Part shown: piece after piece, positions 1-8,154 of the stretch
Position numbering within the stretch: position 1 is the stretch's first letter
Layout: each line of letters opens with the position of its first letter
NCBI GenBank assembly: GCA_017861475.1
Contig: JAGFXV010000010.1
Coordinates: 1 to 17,449, forward strand
Length of the DNA stretch: 17,449 bases
Source of the DNA: Bacillota bacterium
GTDB taxonomy: Bacteria; Bacillota; Syntrophomonadia; Syntrophomonadales; Syntrophomonadaceae
Direction: 5' to 3'
Made by a program: the position numbers and the translations under genes
Notes under the pieces: model-generated
Databases searched by the model: none
Told to the model about the DNA's origin: nothing
What the model saw: only the letters and a program-made list of their open reading frames with translations

Positions 1-593
1 TCATATTTTACTTTTGACAAATAGCCTACATCAAAATAAGATATTTCACTGCTTTTGATAATGTTGCCTGTCTTCATGCTGACATAATAACTATAACCGA
101 CGGTCTGCTCTATCGGTTTTTCCACTTCCGAAGTTGCAGTCCCAAATTTTTCCGACCTTATTACCTGAATATTCCAGAATGGTTCTACCTTTATTCCCAT
201 AGGCAGATTTACTTCAAAAAAACCAGCCCCTTTATTTACCGCAGGAATATCTTTAAATTCCTCTGATGCCGTTTGACGGTAATGAAAGATGACCTCCGCA
301 CCTTCCTGATAATCTTTAATCTGCCAGTTTAGAACCGCTAATCCTTGTTCATTCCCGACGGTGGTTTTTTCATCATTAACCTCGACGGGTGAAATCCAGC
401 TTTGTTCTTTGGTAAACTGATCCAATGACTGATTTACATTACTTGAAATTGCATTGAGGCTAGATTGTAGATTATTGTTGTTTTGACTGAGACTGTTCAC
501 CTGATTATTTAAATTACCAATTTTCGCAAAAAGCACAAAGTTCATAATCAGAATCAGGACAGCTGCTAATAACAAACGCTTTTCAGATTGCAA
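1..593 (-). CDS. Membrane-anchored coiled-coil surface protein, 3' end outside the window
   Basis: The reading frame is open from a TTG codon at 593 to the left edge (about 197 residues), so the C-terminus is missing. The start is set by a GGAGG seven bases upstream of the TTG. Residues about 6-23 form one hydrophobic membrane segment (LLLAAVLILIMNFVLF) after a short basic N-terminus. An Asn/Gln/Ser-rich stretch follows (about 25-60, NNQVNSLSQNNNN) that looks like a coiled-coil stalk. After that comes a beta-rich region with fibronectin-III-like spacing (VLNWQIKDYQEGAEVIFHYR). I do not recognise a family. It is probably a single-pass protein exposed outside the membrane. It lies 189 bp downstream of the decayed SLH gene on the same strand, in a region of surface-protein genes. 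That the frame is coding is well supported; function is unknown. Confidence 0.72.
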   Translation of the reverse strand, partial: MQSEKRLLLAAVLILIMNFVLFAKIGNLNNQVNSLSQNNNNLQSSLNAISSNVNQSLDQFTKEQSWISPVEVNDEKTTVGNEQGLAVLNWQIKDYQEGAEVIFHYRQTASEEFKDIPAVNKGAGFFEVNLPMGIKVEPFWNIQVIRSEKFGTATSEVEKPIEQTVGYSYYVSMKTGNIIKSSEISYFDVGYLSKVKY

Positions 594-782
594 TTAAATT
601 CCTCCCCATGTTAAAAATCATACAAAGATTTTTGATAACGTCTCCGTCATCCCAATTGTATTTTATATGCTAATATGTTTAATACGACGTATCAAAGTCA
701 TCCATTTCATAATTGTATAACAAACCCAGTATTTTTTTAAAATAACCATTACCTGAATCTATCAGTTTCACTTACTGCGGCC

Positions 783-2438
783 TCAATTTTCCCCTGAACG
801 ATCACTTTCATAAGTGTACCCGCCATCTAACCAATAATAAAACCCTTCGTGTGTATCAACCTTATTGTTAGGATACAAAGTTATACTTTCCACGGTGGGT
901 TTGGTAATATCATCACCAGAGATCTTAAAATTCGTGAATTTTCCGGTTAACCTCCCACTGCTGACAAGCAGGTAATAATCAACGCCACGGTAATCTTTCA
1001 GCACATTGATCGCATCCAGCGGCTGAATCTTGTCAAACGAGGAAATACTTCCGTCCCGTTCCACCATTACTGAACAGCATGTAAAATCTCCTTGGTCGCT
1101 AAAACCGCCCCATTCTCCCGATGAGCTTGACCTGCTGTTCAGATCTTTTACCGGCGGGGTGCTCCCGTACTGAATGATATTCCCTTCAACATTCTGGACG
1201 ATTCCCGGCAAAGGCAAAGTCTTGGCAATAACAGCACAAACTTCGTCATCTTTATTCAAAACAACCCGATACACATCCGCAGCATCATACGTGTTATTGG
1301 GAATGGATTCCGGAGCCAGCAGCAGTGCATTGGGGGCGGCTTCGAACCCTTCCACGGCAATATCGGCGGGAGCAAAGGCATACTCAACATCATTAATCCT
1401 GACCTTCCCGTTAGCAACGAGCAGCTTATTTGAAGTCAGAACGGGATAATCCTGCACCTGAATTGAAACCACTTTTTGATTATCGTTCCAACAAGGGTCA
1501 CAGAAATGTCCGATCACGCCTAAAACATCTTGGGCACCGGCAAACACGCAATTTGATTCCAATGATGCCGATTTAAGGGAAGAAATCTCTCCGGTCGAGT
1601 CATCGTAGGTATGAGCAACGTAAAGGTAATTTGCTGAGAAATCACATTCAGATAGTACCAGATAACGTAGCCGCCTGAACTGTCAACTGAATAATCCATA
1701 ATTAATACATCCTGGGCCTGTGTCCCCGGTACAAACTCATCATTGATCAAAGAGATCGACAACTCCGTCACTATTTAAATCCGCCGCCTGATTTTGACTG
1801 GCATAAACAGCAGCCGCGGCGGTAAGATCATTTAAATATACAAAACGGGATACGCCCAATAATCCGCGTCAACGTCAGAATAATACTGCCTGTCAGGCGT
1901 ACTGATGGGGACATGGTATTTTTTGCGCATCATCGCCTCTATTCTTCTTGCCGTTTCAGCCCGGGTAATGTTCCCTTCCGGTGCAAAATGCCCGTCAGGA
2001 TATCCATCCGTTATACCAGGACTAACTGCATAAATATAGGGAGCGCTCCACCTGTCCACATCGACGTCGCTATACTTCATATCCGGTGAAGTAACCGGCG
2101 ATAGCTTCAATTTTTTGGTTAAAAACAAGCATAGTTCCTCACGGGTCAGCTTACTGTTGCTATCGTTCTCGGAAATAGTGCTGAGATCTGCCAATGCTGA
2201 TGAAACGTTTCCCATAAAATAATAAGACATGCCTCTTGTGAGCTTCTGAGGAATTTGGCTGTAGCGCGATGGCCTGATCAAAGCTGTTGATGGCATTGGC
2301 AAATTGTCCCTGTTGAAACAGCACCTTGCCCTCGGACATATAACCATCATAGCTGCCCACACCGTTTGCTAATGATTGAAAAGCAGATGCAATTAAGATC
2401 ATGGTTAACGCCGCTATGAACAGCCATTTTCTTGCCAA
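783..2438 (-). pseudogene. Degraded secreted TPR / SLH / dockerin-like surface protein with four frameshifts
   Basis: Five consecutive segments in two alternating frames read as one protein. (1) From a TTG at 2438, with AGGAGG eight bases upstream: a signal peptide (KWLFIAALTMILIASAFQSLA) and a TPR repeat (EGKVLFQQGQFANAINSFDQ). (2) After a shift near 2240-2260: the second TPR half, then SLH units (KLTREELCLFL; YSDVDVDRWSAPYIYA, DGYPDGHFAPEGNITRAE; YYSDVDADYWAYPVLY) down to a stop at 1832. (3) After a shift near 1840: LNDLTAAAAVYA, then a dockerin/EF-hand-like loop DLNSDGVVDLFD, stopped at 1740. (4) VPGTQAQDVLIMDYSVDSSG and on. (5) After a shift near 1655: SANYLYVAHTYDDSTGE, then about 280 residues of unrecognised beta-rich sequence to the stop at 783. 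An intact version would be roughly 550 residues. None of the breakpoints lies in a long homopolymer, so true decay is more likely than simple run-length errors, though assembly error cannot be excluded. Confidence 0.68.
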
Positions 2439-2478
2439 CGCTTAGTCCTCCTATGTAAATATTATCTTACTAATATTG

Positions 2479-2509
2479 ATTATATCTTAATATTCCATAT
2501 TTTAGGCAA
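2479..2509 (-). promoter_or_regulatory. Putative sigma-A promoter of the degraded SLH gene
   Basis: On the minus strand there is a perfect TATAAT at 2484-2479, with TTGCCT at 2509-2504 as a candidate -35. The spacer is 19 bp, longer than the usual 17. It lies about 40 bases upstream of the TTG start at 2438 and abuts the T-tract of the agr terminator, so the downstream gene would be transcribed separately from agr. Confidence 0.4.
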
Positions 2510-2510
2510 T

Positions 2511-2534
2511 AAAAAAGGCGGGCTTTAGCCCGCC
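2511..2534 (-). terminator. Rho-independent terminator after agrD
   Basis: On the minus strand GGCGGGC-TAAA-GCCCGCC (7-bp all-paired GC-rich stem, 4-base loop) is followed directly by six T residues (2516-2511). It starts 19 bases after the agrD stop and would end the agrC-agrB-agrD transcript. Confidence 0.88.
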
Positions 2535-2553
2535 ATATCAAGTGCAGATTTTT

Positions 2554-2682
2554 CTATTTTTTTGGGGGTTCAGGCTGATAAATCAAAATCGGACAACAGA
2601 CCTGTGCTCCGCCACCTACTGCAACGAATACCAATAAAGCAGATAATGATGTACATGCCCATAATTTTAAATTCTTAAACAT
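2554..2682 (-). CDS. agrD: AgrD-type cyclic thiolactone autoinducer peptide precursor (42 aa)
   Basis: This 42-codon gene sits immediately downstream of agrB. Its ATG (2682) follows an exceptionally strong ribosome site, AAAGGAGGTGA. The product has the AgrD layout: a short amphipathic, basic N-terminus (MFKNLKLW), a hydrophobic stretch (about 9-22), a cysteine followed by hydrophobic residues (C30-PILI), then a proline/acid-rich recognition tail (YQPEPPKK, 35-42). In clostridial AgrD proteins the conserved YQPE-like tail marks the point where AgrB cuts. By that register the five-residue ring would be Cys30-Pro-Ile-Leu-Ile34, closed as a thiolactone. A second cysteine (C29) next to the ring cysteine is unusual. 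AgrB should process and export the peptide, and AgrC should sense it. Family and position together make the call strong; exact ring and tail are inferred. Confidence 0.88.
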   Translation of the reverse strand: MFKNLKLWACTSLSALLVFVAVGGGAQVCCPILIYQPEPPKK

Positions 2683-2688
2683 ATCGAG

Positions 2689-2699
2689 TCACCTCCTTT
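2689..2699 (-). promoter_or_regulatory. Very strong ribosome binding site of agrD, inside the agrB stop region
   Basis: AAAGGAGGTGA matches the 16S rRNA anti-Shine-Dalgarno region along almost its whole length. The same bases encode the last agrB residues and stop (GAA AGG AGG TGA, Glu-Arg-Arg-stop). Spacing to the agrD ATG is six bases. This favours high peptide output coupled to agrB translation. Confidence 0.8.
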
Positions 2700-3312
2700 C
2701 CAATAAATGCTCCAGGGTGCCGAAGAGTTTGTCCCAAGCATGTATATAAATTATCCCTGGCCGAAAAAGAGTAATATCCTGCCAGAAAAGGCCTAGTAAT
2801 ATAGCTGTTCCAAACGAATTGAGCTGGAATTTTATAATCAATAATGATGAAACCGTCAACATCGTCAGTAGTACCGTCATGGCTCCGGTCTTCATTTTCC
2901 TTCTTTGCATTGGATCATCTATGGTCAGTACCGGGTTGTCCACTGGTACTACTGTGAAAATCAAATATAAGGACAACAGCAAAACCAAAGTCATGCTCAC
3001 CCACATATAGTCAATCGTAAACATAGCAGCGGCTTTTCCTATAATCAACAGAGTAAAAATAGTTGAAACGGTACAGCGGTAGTATTTTTCACAATGTACG
3101 CCTCCGGTATAACGTCTGTATAAAAATGCGGTCAACATCACTGTGATCGTCTCTTTCAATATTCCTGCCAGTACTGCTGCAATTGCTACCAAAATTATTT
3201 GCAGCAACGCCCCTAATACTATTTCAATTCCGTACCTCAATTCGTCCGTATGTACAGAACGGGATGAATTATCCGCCAAAAACCCGGCCAAACGCTTAGC
3301 AAGGTAATTCAT
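2689..3312 (-). CDS. agrB: AgrB-family membrane endopeptidase / peptide cyclase
   Basis: The 207-residue product is an integral-membrane cysteine endopeptidase that cuts the AgrD tail, forms the thiolactone ring and takes part in export. The family's catalytic pair is visible: RRYTGGVHCEKYYRC contains His73 and Cys80, with the same seven-residue offset as His77/Cys84 of Staphylococcus aureus AgrB. Several hydrophobic segments (about 30-62, 82-96, 105-123, 146-180) fit the multi-pass topology, and the length matches the family norm of about 200. The ATG at 3312 overlaps the end of agrC by 17 bases, with GAGGAG about 11 bases upstream, so translation is probably coupled. agrD begins six bases after its stop. 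Family assignment is secure. Confidence 0.93.
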   Translation of the reverse strand: MNYLAKRLAGFLADNSSRSVHTDELRYGIEIVLGALLQIILVAIAAVLAGILKETITVMLTAFLYRRYTGGVHCEKYYRCTVSTIFTLLIIGKAAAMFTIDYMWVSMTLVLLLSLYLIFTVVPVDNPVLTIDDPMQRRKMKTGAMTVLLTMLTVSSLLIIKFQLNSFGTAILLGLFWQDITLFRPGIIYIHAWDKLFGTLEHLLERR

Positions 3313-4681
3313 TGACGCTCATTCTCCTCTCCTGTTTTTCATGAGGAATATAAACCGAGAACAATACTCCCTGCTCCGTGTTGTTAGCAACAATTGTACC
3401 GGAATTTTTTTCAATCAGTGCTTTTACTGTATACAATCCGATCCCGATGTGTCCTTCACCCTTGGTGGAGTACCCTTTGGCAAAAATGTTCGGAAGTTGA
3501 TCAGGTTCTATCCTGCCCGAATTCAGTACTTCAAAGATGTGACCGTTGACATCTTCCGTAATCGTCACTTGCACCATCCTCATATCTGGCTGCAAGCTGC
3601 TGACTGCATCCAGGGCATTATTGATAAGATTACCGAGAATTTTATTTAATTCGTAATATGATATGGACAAGGTCTGCAGGGATCCATTTAAAACAAAGTT
3701 AAACTGAGTCTCCTTGGCTGCCGCCAGGTTTGATTTTATAAACAACAAAGAAGTAATTGCCGGGATTGAAGTGAATATTGATTGGGTCGAAAACACCTGC
3801 TGACCTAATAATTCATTCAGATAGCTATGTATTTCTTCCGGAAGTCCTAATTGAGTAAATCCGAGGATGGTCTGCAAGTGGTTTATCATGTCATGTTTTT
3901 CGGCACGAATTGCGGTGTACAGTTCATCGAAGGTATCAATGTATTCTGCTTGATATTGAAGGAGGGCTTCTTTTTCGGATGATTTTATCAGTTCCTTGAC
4001 TAATAAAATACCAGCAAACAAGGTAACAAGTAAAACCATATTTGAAACAATACCCATACTGTGAAGAGATAAAGATTTAAATAAATGAGGGACTCCCTGA
4101 TCAAAAATGAAAAGATTGCAAATCGCTGTCACCAATATATTCAATAAAAATAAAATGATAAGAACCATAATCATTTTTTGCTGTTTGCGGTTAAACGTGA
4201 TGTTGTCAACCGTTTTTATACTGTAATCCGCCAAATGGAATCTATACTTTTTAGCAACAGCAATGGCAATTAACATAACCGTGATCTGCGGTAAGGGAGC
4301 AAAAGCGTATTGCAATGGTTTCGTACCAATTGTTTCAGCTGTCAGGCCTAAAATGGAGAAAACCAACGGTGTGAACAGTGCTTCCGCAACACCAAAAAAT
4401 GTAAATCCTAATACTACCACCAGTATCGCTTGATATAAATAAACATCCCAAAACATTCTCACCAGGAGCGCAAGGAAAAATACGAGAATAATAACATGGG
4501 CTCCATACGGACAATCGATCGTTCTTATATATAAGCCAAATACGCTATATAACAGACCCGTCGCCAGAATTTTTGATTTTTGGGGTGATAAATTGACCAA
4601 CTGCAGACCCAGCGAAACCGTAAGAGCCCCTGCAATAAAACCATGCAATAGTAAAATCCACTGCGGTAATTGATCAATCAT
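3296..4681 (-). CDS. agrC: AgrC-like quorum-sensing histidine kinase (GHKL/HATPase)
   Basis: The 461-residue sensor kinase has an N-terminal membrane region of about six or seven hydrophobic segments (residues 8-230), expected to bind the extracellular cyclic peptide. Next comes a dimerisation/phosphoacceptor helix with AEKHDMINHLQ (His263). The catalytic domain shows an N-box (NLINNALDAV, 351-360) and a G-box (GHIGIGLYTVKALIE, 410-424), typical of the AgrC subgroup of GHKL kinases. The start is the ATG at 4681, nine bases after GGGAGG. It is first in an agrC-agrB-agrD unit, whereas the S. aureus order is B-D-C-A. No AgrA-like LytTR response regulator lies in the window; the upstream 600 bp are empty. 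The phosphorelay partner must be encoded elsewhere, or the kinase uses another regulator. Confidence 0.9.
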   Translation of the reverse strand: MIDQLPQWILLLHGFIAGALTVSLGLQLVNLSPQKSKILATGLLYSVFGLYIRTIDCPYGAHVIILVFFLALLVRMFWDVYLYQAILVVVLGFTFFGVAEALFTPLVFSILGLTAETIGTKPLQYAFAPLPQITVMLIAIAVAKKYRFHLADYSIKTVDNITFNRKQQKMIMVLIILFLLNILVTAICNLFIFDQGVPHLFKSLSLHSMGIVSNMVLLVTLFAGILLVKELIKSSEKEALLQYQAEYIDTFDELYTAIRAEKHDMINHLQTILGFTQLGLPEEIHSYLNELLGQQVFSTQSIFTSIPAITSLLFIKSNLAAAKETQFNFVLNGSLQTLSISYYELNKILGNLINNALDAVSSLQPDMRMVQVTITEDVNGHIFEVLNSGRIEPDQLPNIFAKGYSTKGEGHIGIGLYTVKALIEKNSGTIVANNTEQGVLFSVYIPHEKQERRMSVNELPC

Positions 4682-4839
4682 ATCCGCTTGCCTCCCATAA
4701 ATCTAAATTTTGTTTCATCAGCTATAATTCATTTACAAGATGATCAAACTTAATTCTAATATATGGAAACTAGCGGAGACAGAATATGCGATTCCAACTA
4801 TTTTTCTTTGATATATTGTCGACAGATATATAAATACCA

Positions 4840-4861
4840 ATACCTGCTAGAAAGCAGGTAT
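4840..4861. repeat. Perfect 9-bp hairpin upstream of agrC
   Basis: ATACCTGCT-agaa-AGCAGGTAT forms a perfect 9-bp stem with a 4-base loop, about 160 bp upstream of the agrC start. No T-run follows on either strand, so it looks more like an operator or an RNA leader structure than a terminator. Its role is unknown. Confidence 0.45.
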
Positions 4862-5231
4862 CGATTTTCATATATGTAGTTATGCACAAATGTCACATCA
4901 TAGCTTCCTTTTCCCCATCTGCAAGGTTTAACTTTTTATTCAATATTATAAATTTTTCAGATTATAATGCAATTATAACAATAGCTTTATCATAAATCCA
5001 ACAAATTAATTTGAAAATAGGAAATATTGCAAATTTTACTTTAGTTTCTGCATAGAGTACATTTCCTACTGACTGAGTTCCCATGCAGGTTCCAACTTTC
5101 CTTTGGTGGGCATCCGGCCACAGATTTTGGCATAGAAAAGGTAAGCAGCTATGGCTAAAAAACCGGAACTCAATACCTGTACTAGCGCGCTTAAACAGTC
5201 ATAATGATATACACCACGATACTTGAATAAG

Positions 5232-5262
5232 AAACGAAAAGCTGAGACTTTGATCTCAGCTT
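5232..5262 (-). terminator. Rho-independent terminator after the DUF4127/SLH gene
   Basis: On the minus strand AAGCTGAGA-tcaaag-TCTCAGCTT (9-bp perfect stem) is followed by a TTTTCGTTTC tail. It begins 17 bases after the stop codon at 5280. Confidence 0.78.
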
Positions 5263-5279
5263 ATTCTGCAAGTCTATGG

Positions 5280-7931
5280 TTATTTCTCACTCTGAGATAA
5301 GTTATCGGGCAGGGAAATGCCCATGTCGACAAAACGTTTCAGCACTGCTGCAACTTCTGCCCGGGTTGCGGAAGATTGGGGCATCAACAGCGTGGCTCCA
5401 TTGCTGGCAGTCCCGGTTATAATACCGTTGCTGCAAACCCAGTTAAACCCGACACGCATATTTTCATATACAAACAAGCCATCAGTATACGCAGATATGC
5501 CCGGATATCCGCCTGCGGCAATCTTCAATCCAGCGTAGTTGGCGTAGCGCCATAACAGCACAGCCAACTGCTCGCGGGTGATGGGATCATCAGGCCCAAA
5601 CCTCCCGTCGGCATAGCCGGATACGATTTTATTGGCCAGGGCCCAATCTACCGCCGGTTTGTACCAACTGCCATCCGCGATGTCTGACATCCTGACATTA
5701 CTGGCTGCTTGCGGTGTCCCCGCCATCTTGTAGAGCGTATTAACCAGCATGGCGCGGGTCATCGGCTTATTTGGTTCGAAAATGTTGCTGGCAACGCCGT
5801 TCATTAATCCTTTTTCGTATACATACAGCATATAATCAAAATACCATGCTGTTTTGTCCGCATCAGTGAAAAGCGAATACGCCCGTTCAGCATCCATGCT
5901 CAACGCATCCACGAACATGCTCGTATACTGATTGGCTGCACTGAATTTCACCTGACCGGCTGATTTATCATAGGTACAGGGGATCTTATGCAGCTTGCCC
6001 GTATTGTCCCGCCCATACAGATTCAAGGAATAAACCAGTTGGCCGGCTGGCGGGCTGTAGGGCATGCTGATGGTCATGGCATTATCGAAATGGTTTATGG
6101 TTGCATCGCTGATCTGCACATTTATATCAAATCTTATTTCATTGGTTCTGAAAAAGGGCGCCGAGTAGTTGGTCAGATTAATGTTGCCGATAATGCCGCA
6201 TTCTCCGCCCAGTCCCTTTAAATATCTGCAGTCCGTCAGATTGTTGAGTATATCACTGACGGTGACATTATACTCTGCGGTTTTCAGGATATAATCCAAG
6301 GCTTTAAAAGCTTTTACCACCTGGGCCGGATCTTTATAGAAATTACTGGTCGGCCATCCCTGGGCGGTTATATAATCATTAAACAGCGTCTGTCCGCCAG
6401 CGCGCAAATAGCTGATATCTTTTTCATAGGAAAAGATCAAGCCTTTCATAAAAGCGATATCGGCAGTGTTGCTGCTGCTGCTCCGGCTGTGCAAATACAG
6501 ATAACGTGAAATGCCGTTGCCCAAGGCCAGTCCGATGGAATTGCCGACCGTTCCCCAACTGCTGTATGCAAGCAGCATGCTCATTTCGCATTCCCGTACC
6601 ATTCGGTATTCAAGGTTGCTGCTGTAGGCATTGGGGGCTGAGTTAATAACGATGGTCGGAGTTCCTTTTGATATATTAGAATTGATATGATCAATCATGG
6701 CGCTGATATACTTTGAATTGAGAACGGATTTTTCAGGCAAAGTCAGCACCAGTATTTCAAGATTGGCATTTTCCGGATCAGTCAAATTGACGCCGATACT
6801 TTTCAGATGTTCCTCCACATTTTCCTTGACGGTTTCCAGATCATAGATAGATCCTGCAGAAGATTCCTCTGTATTGCCGAAATAGATGGCGGCTGCGTTG
6901 ACATTGGTATGATAATGATCGATCATCAAGCTCAATACGGCCATCATTCCCAGTTCATCCGTGCCCGAATAGATAAAGCCGCGAGTACCCATCATCATTC
7001 GAATATAGTTAATCTCGTTGGTCTGTACGGTATTCTGCGAGTTGGAGTCATCAATGCCAATAAAGTATTTTATTCCCGCGGAATCATCCTTGGACAAAAG
7101 GTAATCGATCAGGTGCAGTTTCCGTTCGCGGGCCAGTTGAGAGTCCTTCACCACATTGGTATAAGATGATTTCGTGGTGATCAGGAAACCTTTTTCATTG
7201 TACCTGTAGCCGGCAACAATATTTTTTACGGTCAGGCTTTCTCCCGTCAGCAGTTTTCGAGGAGTTGCATTGTATTGACGCAGATAATTATATGTATCCA
7301 AAGTTGCGCCTTTATACCCGACCGTGCAAGTAGCCAGGCGCGCAACCGTGTCGATGATGTATACATGGTTGTTCCTGGATAGATCTATGATTTCATCGAT
7401 TATTTTATATTCATCCGTATAGGTTGTGTTGGTTAAGACCCGTGAATTCACCAACCCGCCGGAGAGGAGCTGATCGAGGGAGATCACAAAATAATCGGTG
7501 GTCTGGTCCATGGCCAGGATCCAATCCATTAATTTTTGGCTATCTCCAAACTGGGTCCCGTTGGCGTTGAACGGCTGTCCGTCCAGCCGGGTGGCATACA
7601 AATCTTCATCTGGCATGACCACTTCAAAACCGGCCGCTTCGGCTTCATAGAACACCCTGTCCACATTGACCGGCCGGTTATCCAGCGGAACATAAGCCAG
7701 AACAGGTTCGGCTGCACTTTCCGGATTCGTTTCCGTTGGCAAGGCTTGCTCAGCAATATTGGCTGGTACGGTTTCTTCAGGACCGACTGAATCAATCTCA
7801 TTATCCGTGCTTGTCGTTTCAATGACGACGTTGTTTTCTTCCGTATCTGCCAGTGCAACTACTGCAGAAAATTGCATCACAGTCAGTAACATGGTCAGAC
7901 AAAGGAACAGACTCAGAAATTTTCTCTTCAT
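5280..7931 (-). CDS. Secreted DUF4127-family protein with three C-terminal SLH domains
   Basis: The 883-residue product starts with a signal peptide (KRKFLSLFLCLTMLLTVMQF, likely cleavage after ALA at 28). An acidic, Thr/Glu/Pro-rich linker follows to about 78. The main domain begins with AYVPLDNRPVN (about 80-89), the hallmark opening of DUF4127, and runs to roughly 590. It has the family's dense Asp/Asn/Ser motifs (ISLDQLLSGGLVNSR; IGIDDSNSQNT). No biochemical function is known to me for DUF4127. Three SLH repeats follow (about 685-740, 746-805, 809-870; for example SGYADGRFGPDDPITREQLA) and would anchor the protein to secondary wall polymer. I prefer the ATG at 7931 because AAAGGA lies seven bases upstream; the in-frame ATG at 7955 has no such site. 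The gene is a single unit closed by its own terminator. It is intact, unlike the SLH gene at 783-2438. Confidence 0.9.
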   Translation of the reverse strand: MKRKFLSLFLCLTMLLTVMQFSAVVALADTEENNVVIETTSTDNEIDSVGPEETVPANIAEQALPTETNPESAAEPVLAYVPLDNRPVNVDRVFYEAEAAGFEVVMPDEDLYATRLDGQPFNANGTQFGDSQKLMDWILAMDQTTDYFVISLDQLLSGGLVNSRVLTNTTYTDEYKIIDEIIDLSRNNHVYIIDTVARLATCTVGYKGATLDTYNYLRQYNATPRKLLTGESLTVKNIVAGYRYNEKGFLITTKSSYTNVVKDSQLARERKLHLIDYLLSKDDSAGIKYFIGIDDSNSQNTVQTNEINYIRMMMGTRGFIYSGTDELGMMAVLSLMIDHYHTNVNAAAIYFGNTEESSAGSIYDLETVKENVEEHLKSIGVNLTDPENANLEILVLTLPEKSVLNSKYISAMIDHINSNISKGTPTIVINSAPNAYSSNLEYRMVRECEMSMLLAYSSWGTVGNSIGLALGNGISRYLYLHSRSSSSNTADIAFMKGLIFSYEKDISYLRAGGQTLFNDYITAQGWPTSNFYKDPAQVVKAFKALDYILKTAEYNVTVSDILNNLTDCRYLKGLGGECGIIGNINLTNYSAPFFRTNEIRFDINVQISDATINHFDNAMTISMPYSPPAGQLVYSLNLYGRDNTGKLHKIPCTYDKSAGQVKFSAANQYTSMFVDALSMDAERAYSLFTDADKTAWYFDYMLYVYEKGLMNGVASNIFEPNKPMTRAMLVNTLYKMAGTPQAASNVRMSDIADGSWYKPAVDWALANKIVSGYADGRFGPDDPITREQLAVLLWRYANYAGLKIAAGGYPGISAYTDGLFVYENMRVGFNWVCSNGIITGTASNGATLLMPQSSATRAEVAAVLKRFVDMGISLPDNLSQSEK

Positions 7932-8154
7932 ATTTGTATCCTTTCTATAAAACAAATGCTTGATTATTGTATTTCAATTATTAAACTACAGCCAGAAAGG
8001 CGGAACGGCTTGATGTAAACATACGCAGACCAATCTAAAGTTGTTATTTTGTATTTATATTTTCTCTGTTCAAAAGCTCTGTTATTTATTATAGTCCTCC
8101 TGGCACCTGATGCTTACACTTATTTGGCAGTAAAACAATTGAGATCAAATGTAT

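Larger units (their letters stand above)
4682..5279. other. Gene-free AT-rich intergenic stretch between agrC and the DUF4127 gene
   Basis: About 600 bp without a convincing gene. It contains the agrC ribosome site, the 9-bp hairpin at 4840-4861, very AT-rich DNA (about 4920-5040), and the terminator of the DUF4127 gene (5232-5262). The agr promoter must lie here, but I see only weak candidates on the minus strand, such as TTGATC with TATAGC about 15 bases further on (near 4715-4742). A 65-codon open frame on the minus strand (5066-5260) has a membrane-protein-like composition but no good start. Confidence 0.6.

Noticed and set aside
1174..1449. 91-residue plus-strand open frame opposite the degraded SLH gene.
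   Set aside because: Low-complexity Ser/Ala product antisense to a frame with clear structure; no ribosome site.
6460..6490. Run of CTG/CTC repeats (poly-Ser codons) within the DUF4127 gene as a possible unstable microsatellite.
   Set aside because: Only about four repeat units, in frame, and encoding a short SRSSSS tract; too short to suggest phase variation.
8101..8115. A second TGGCAC (TGGCACCTGATGCTT) resembling a -24/-12 promoter.
   Set aside because: The GC is two bases too close to the GG; sigma-54 promoters require exact spacing.
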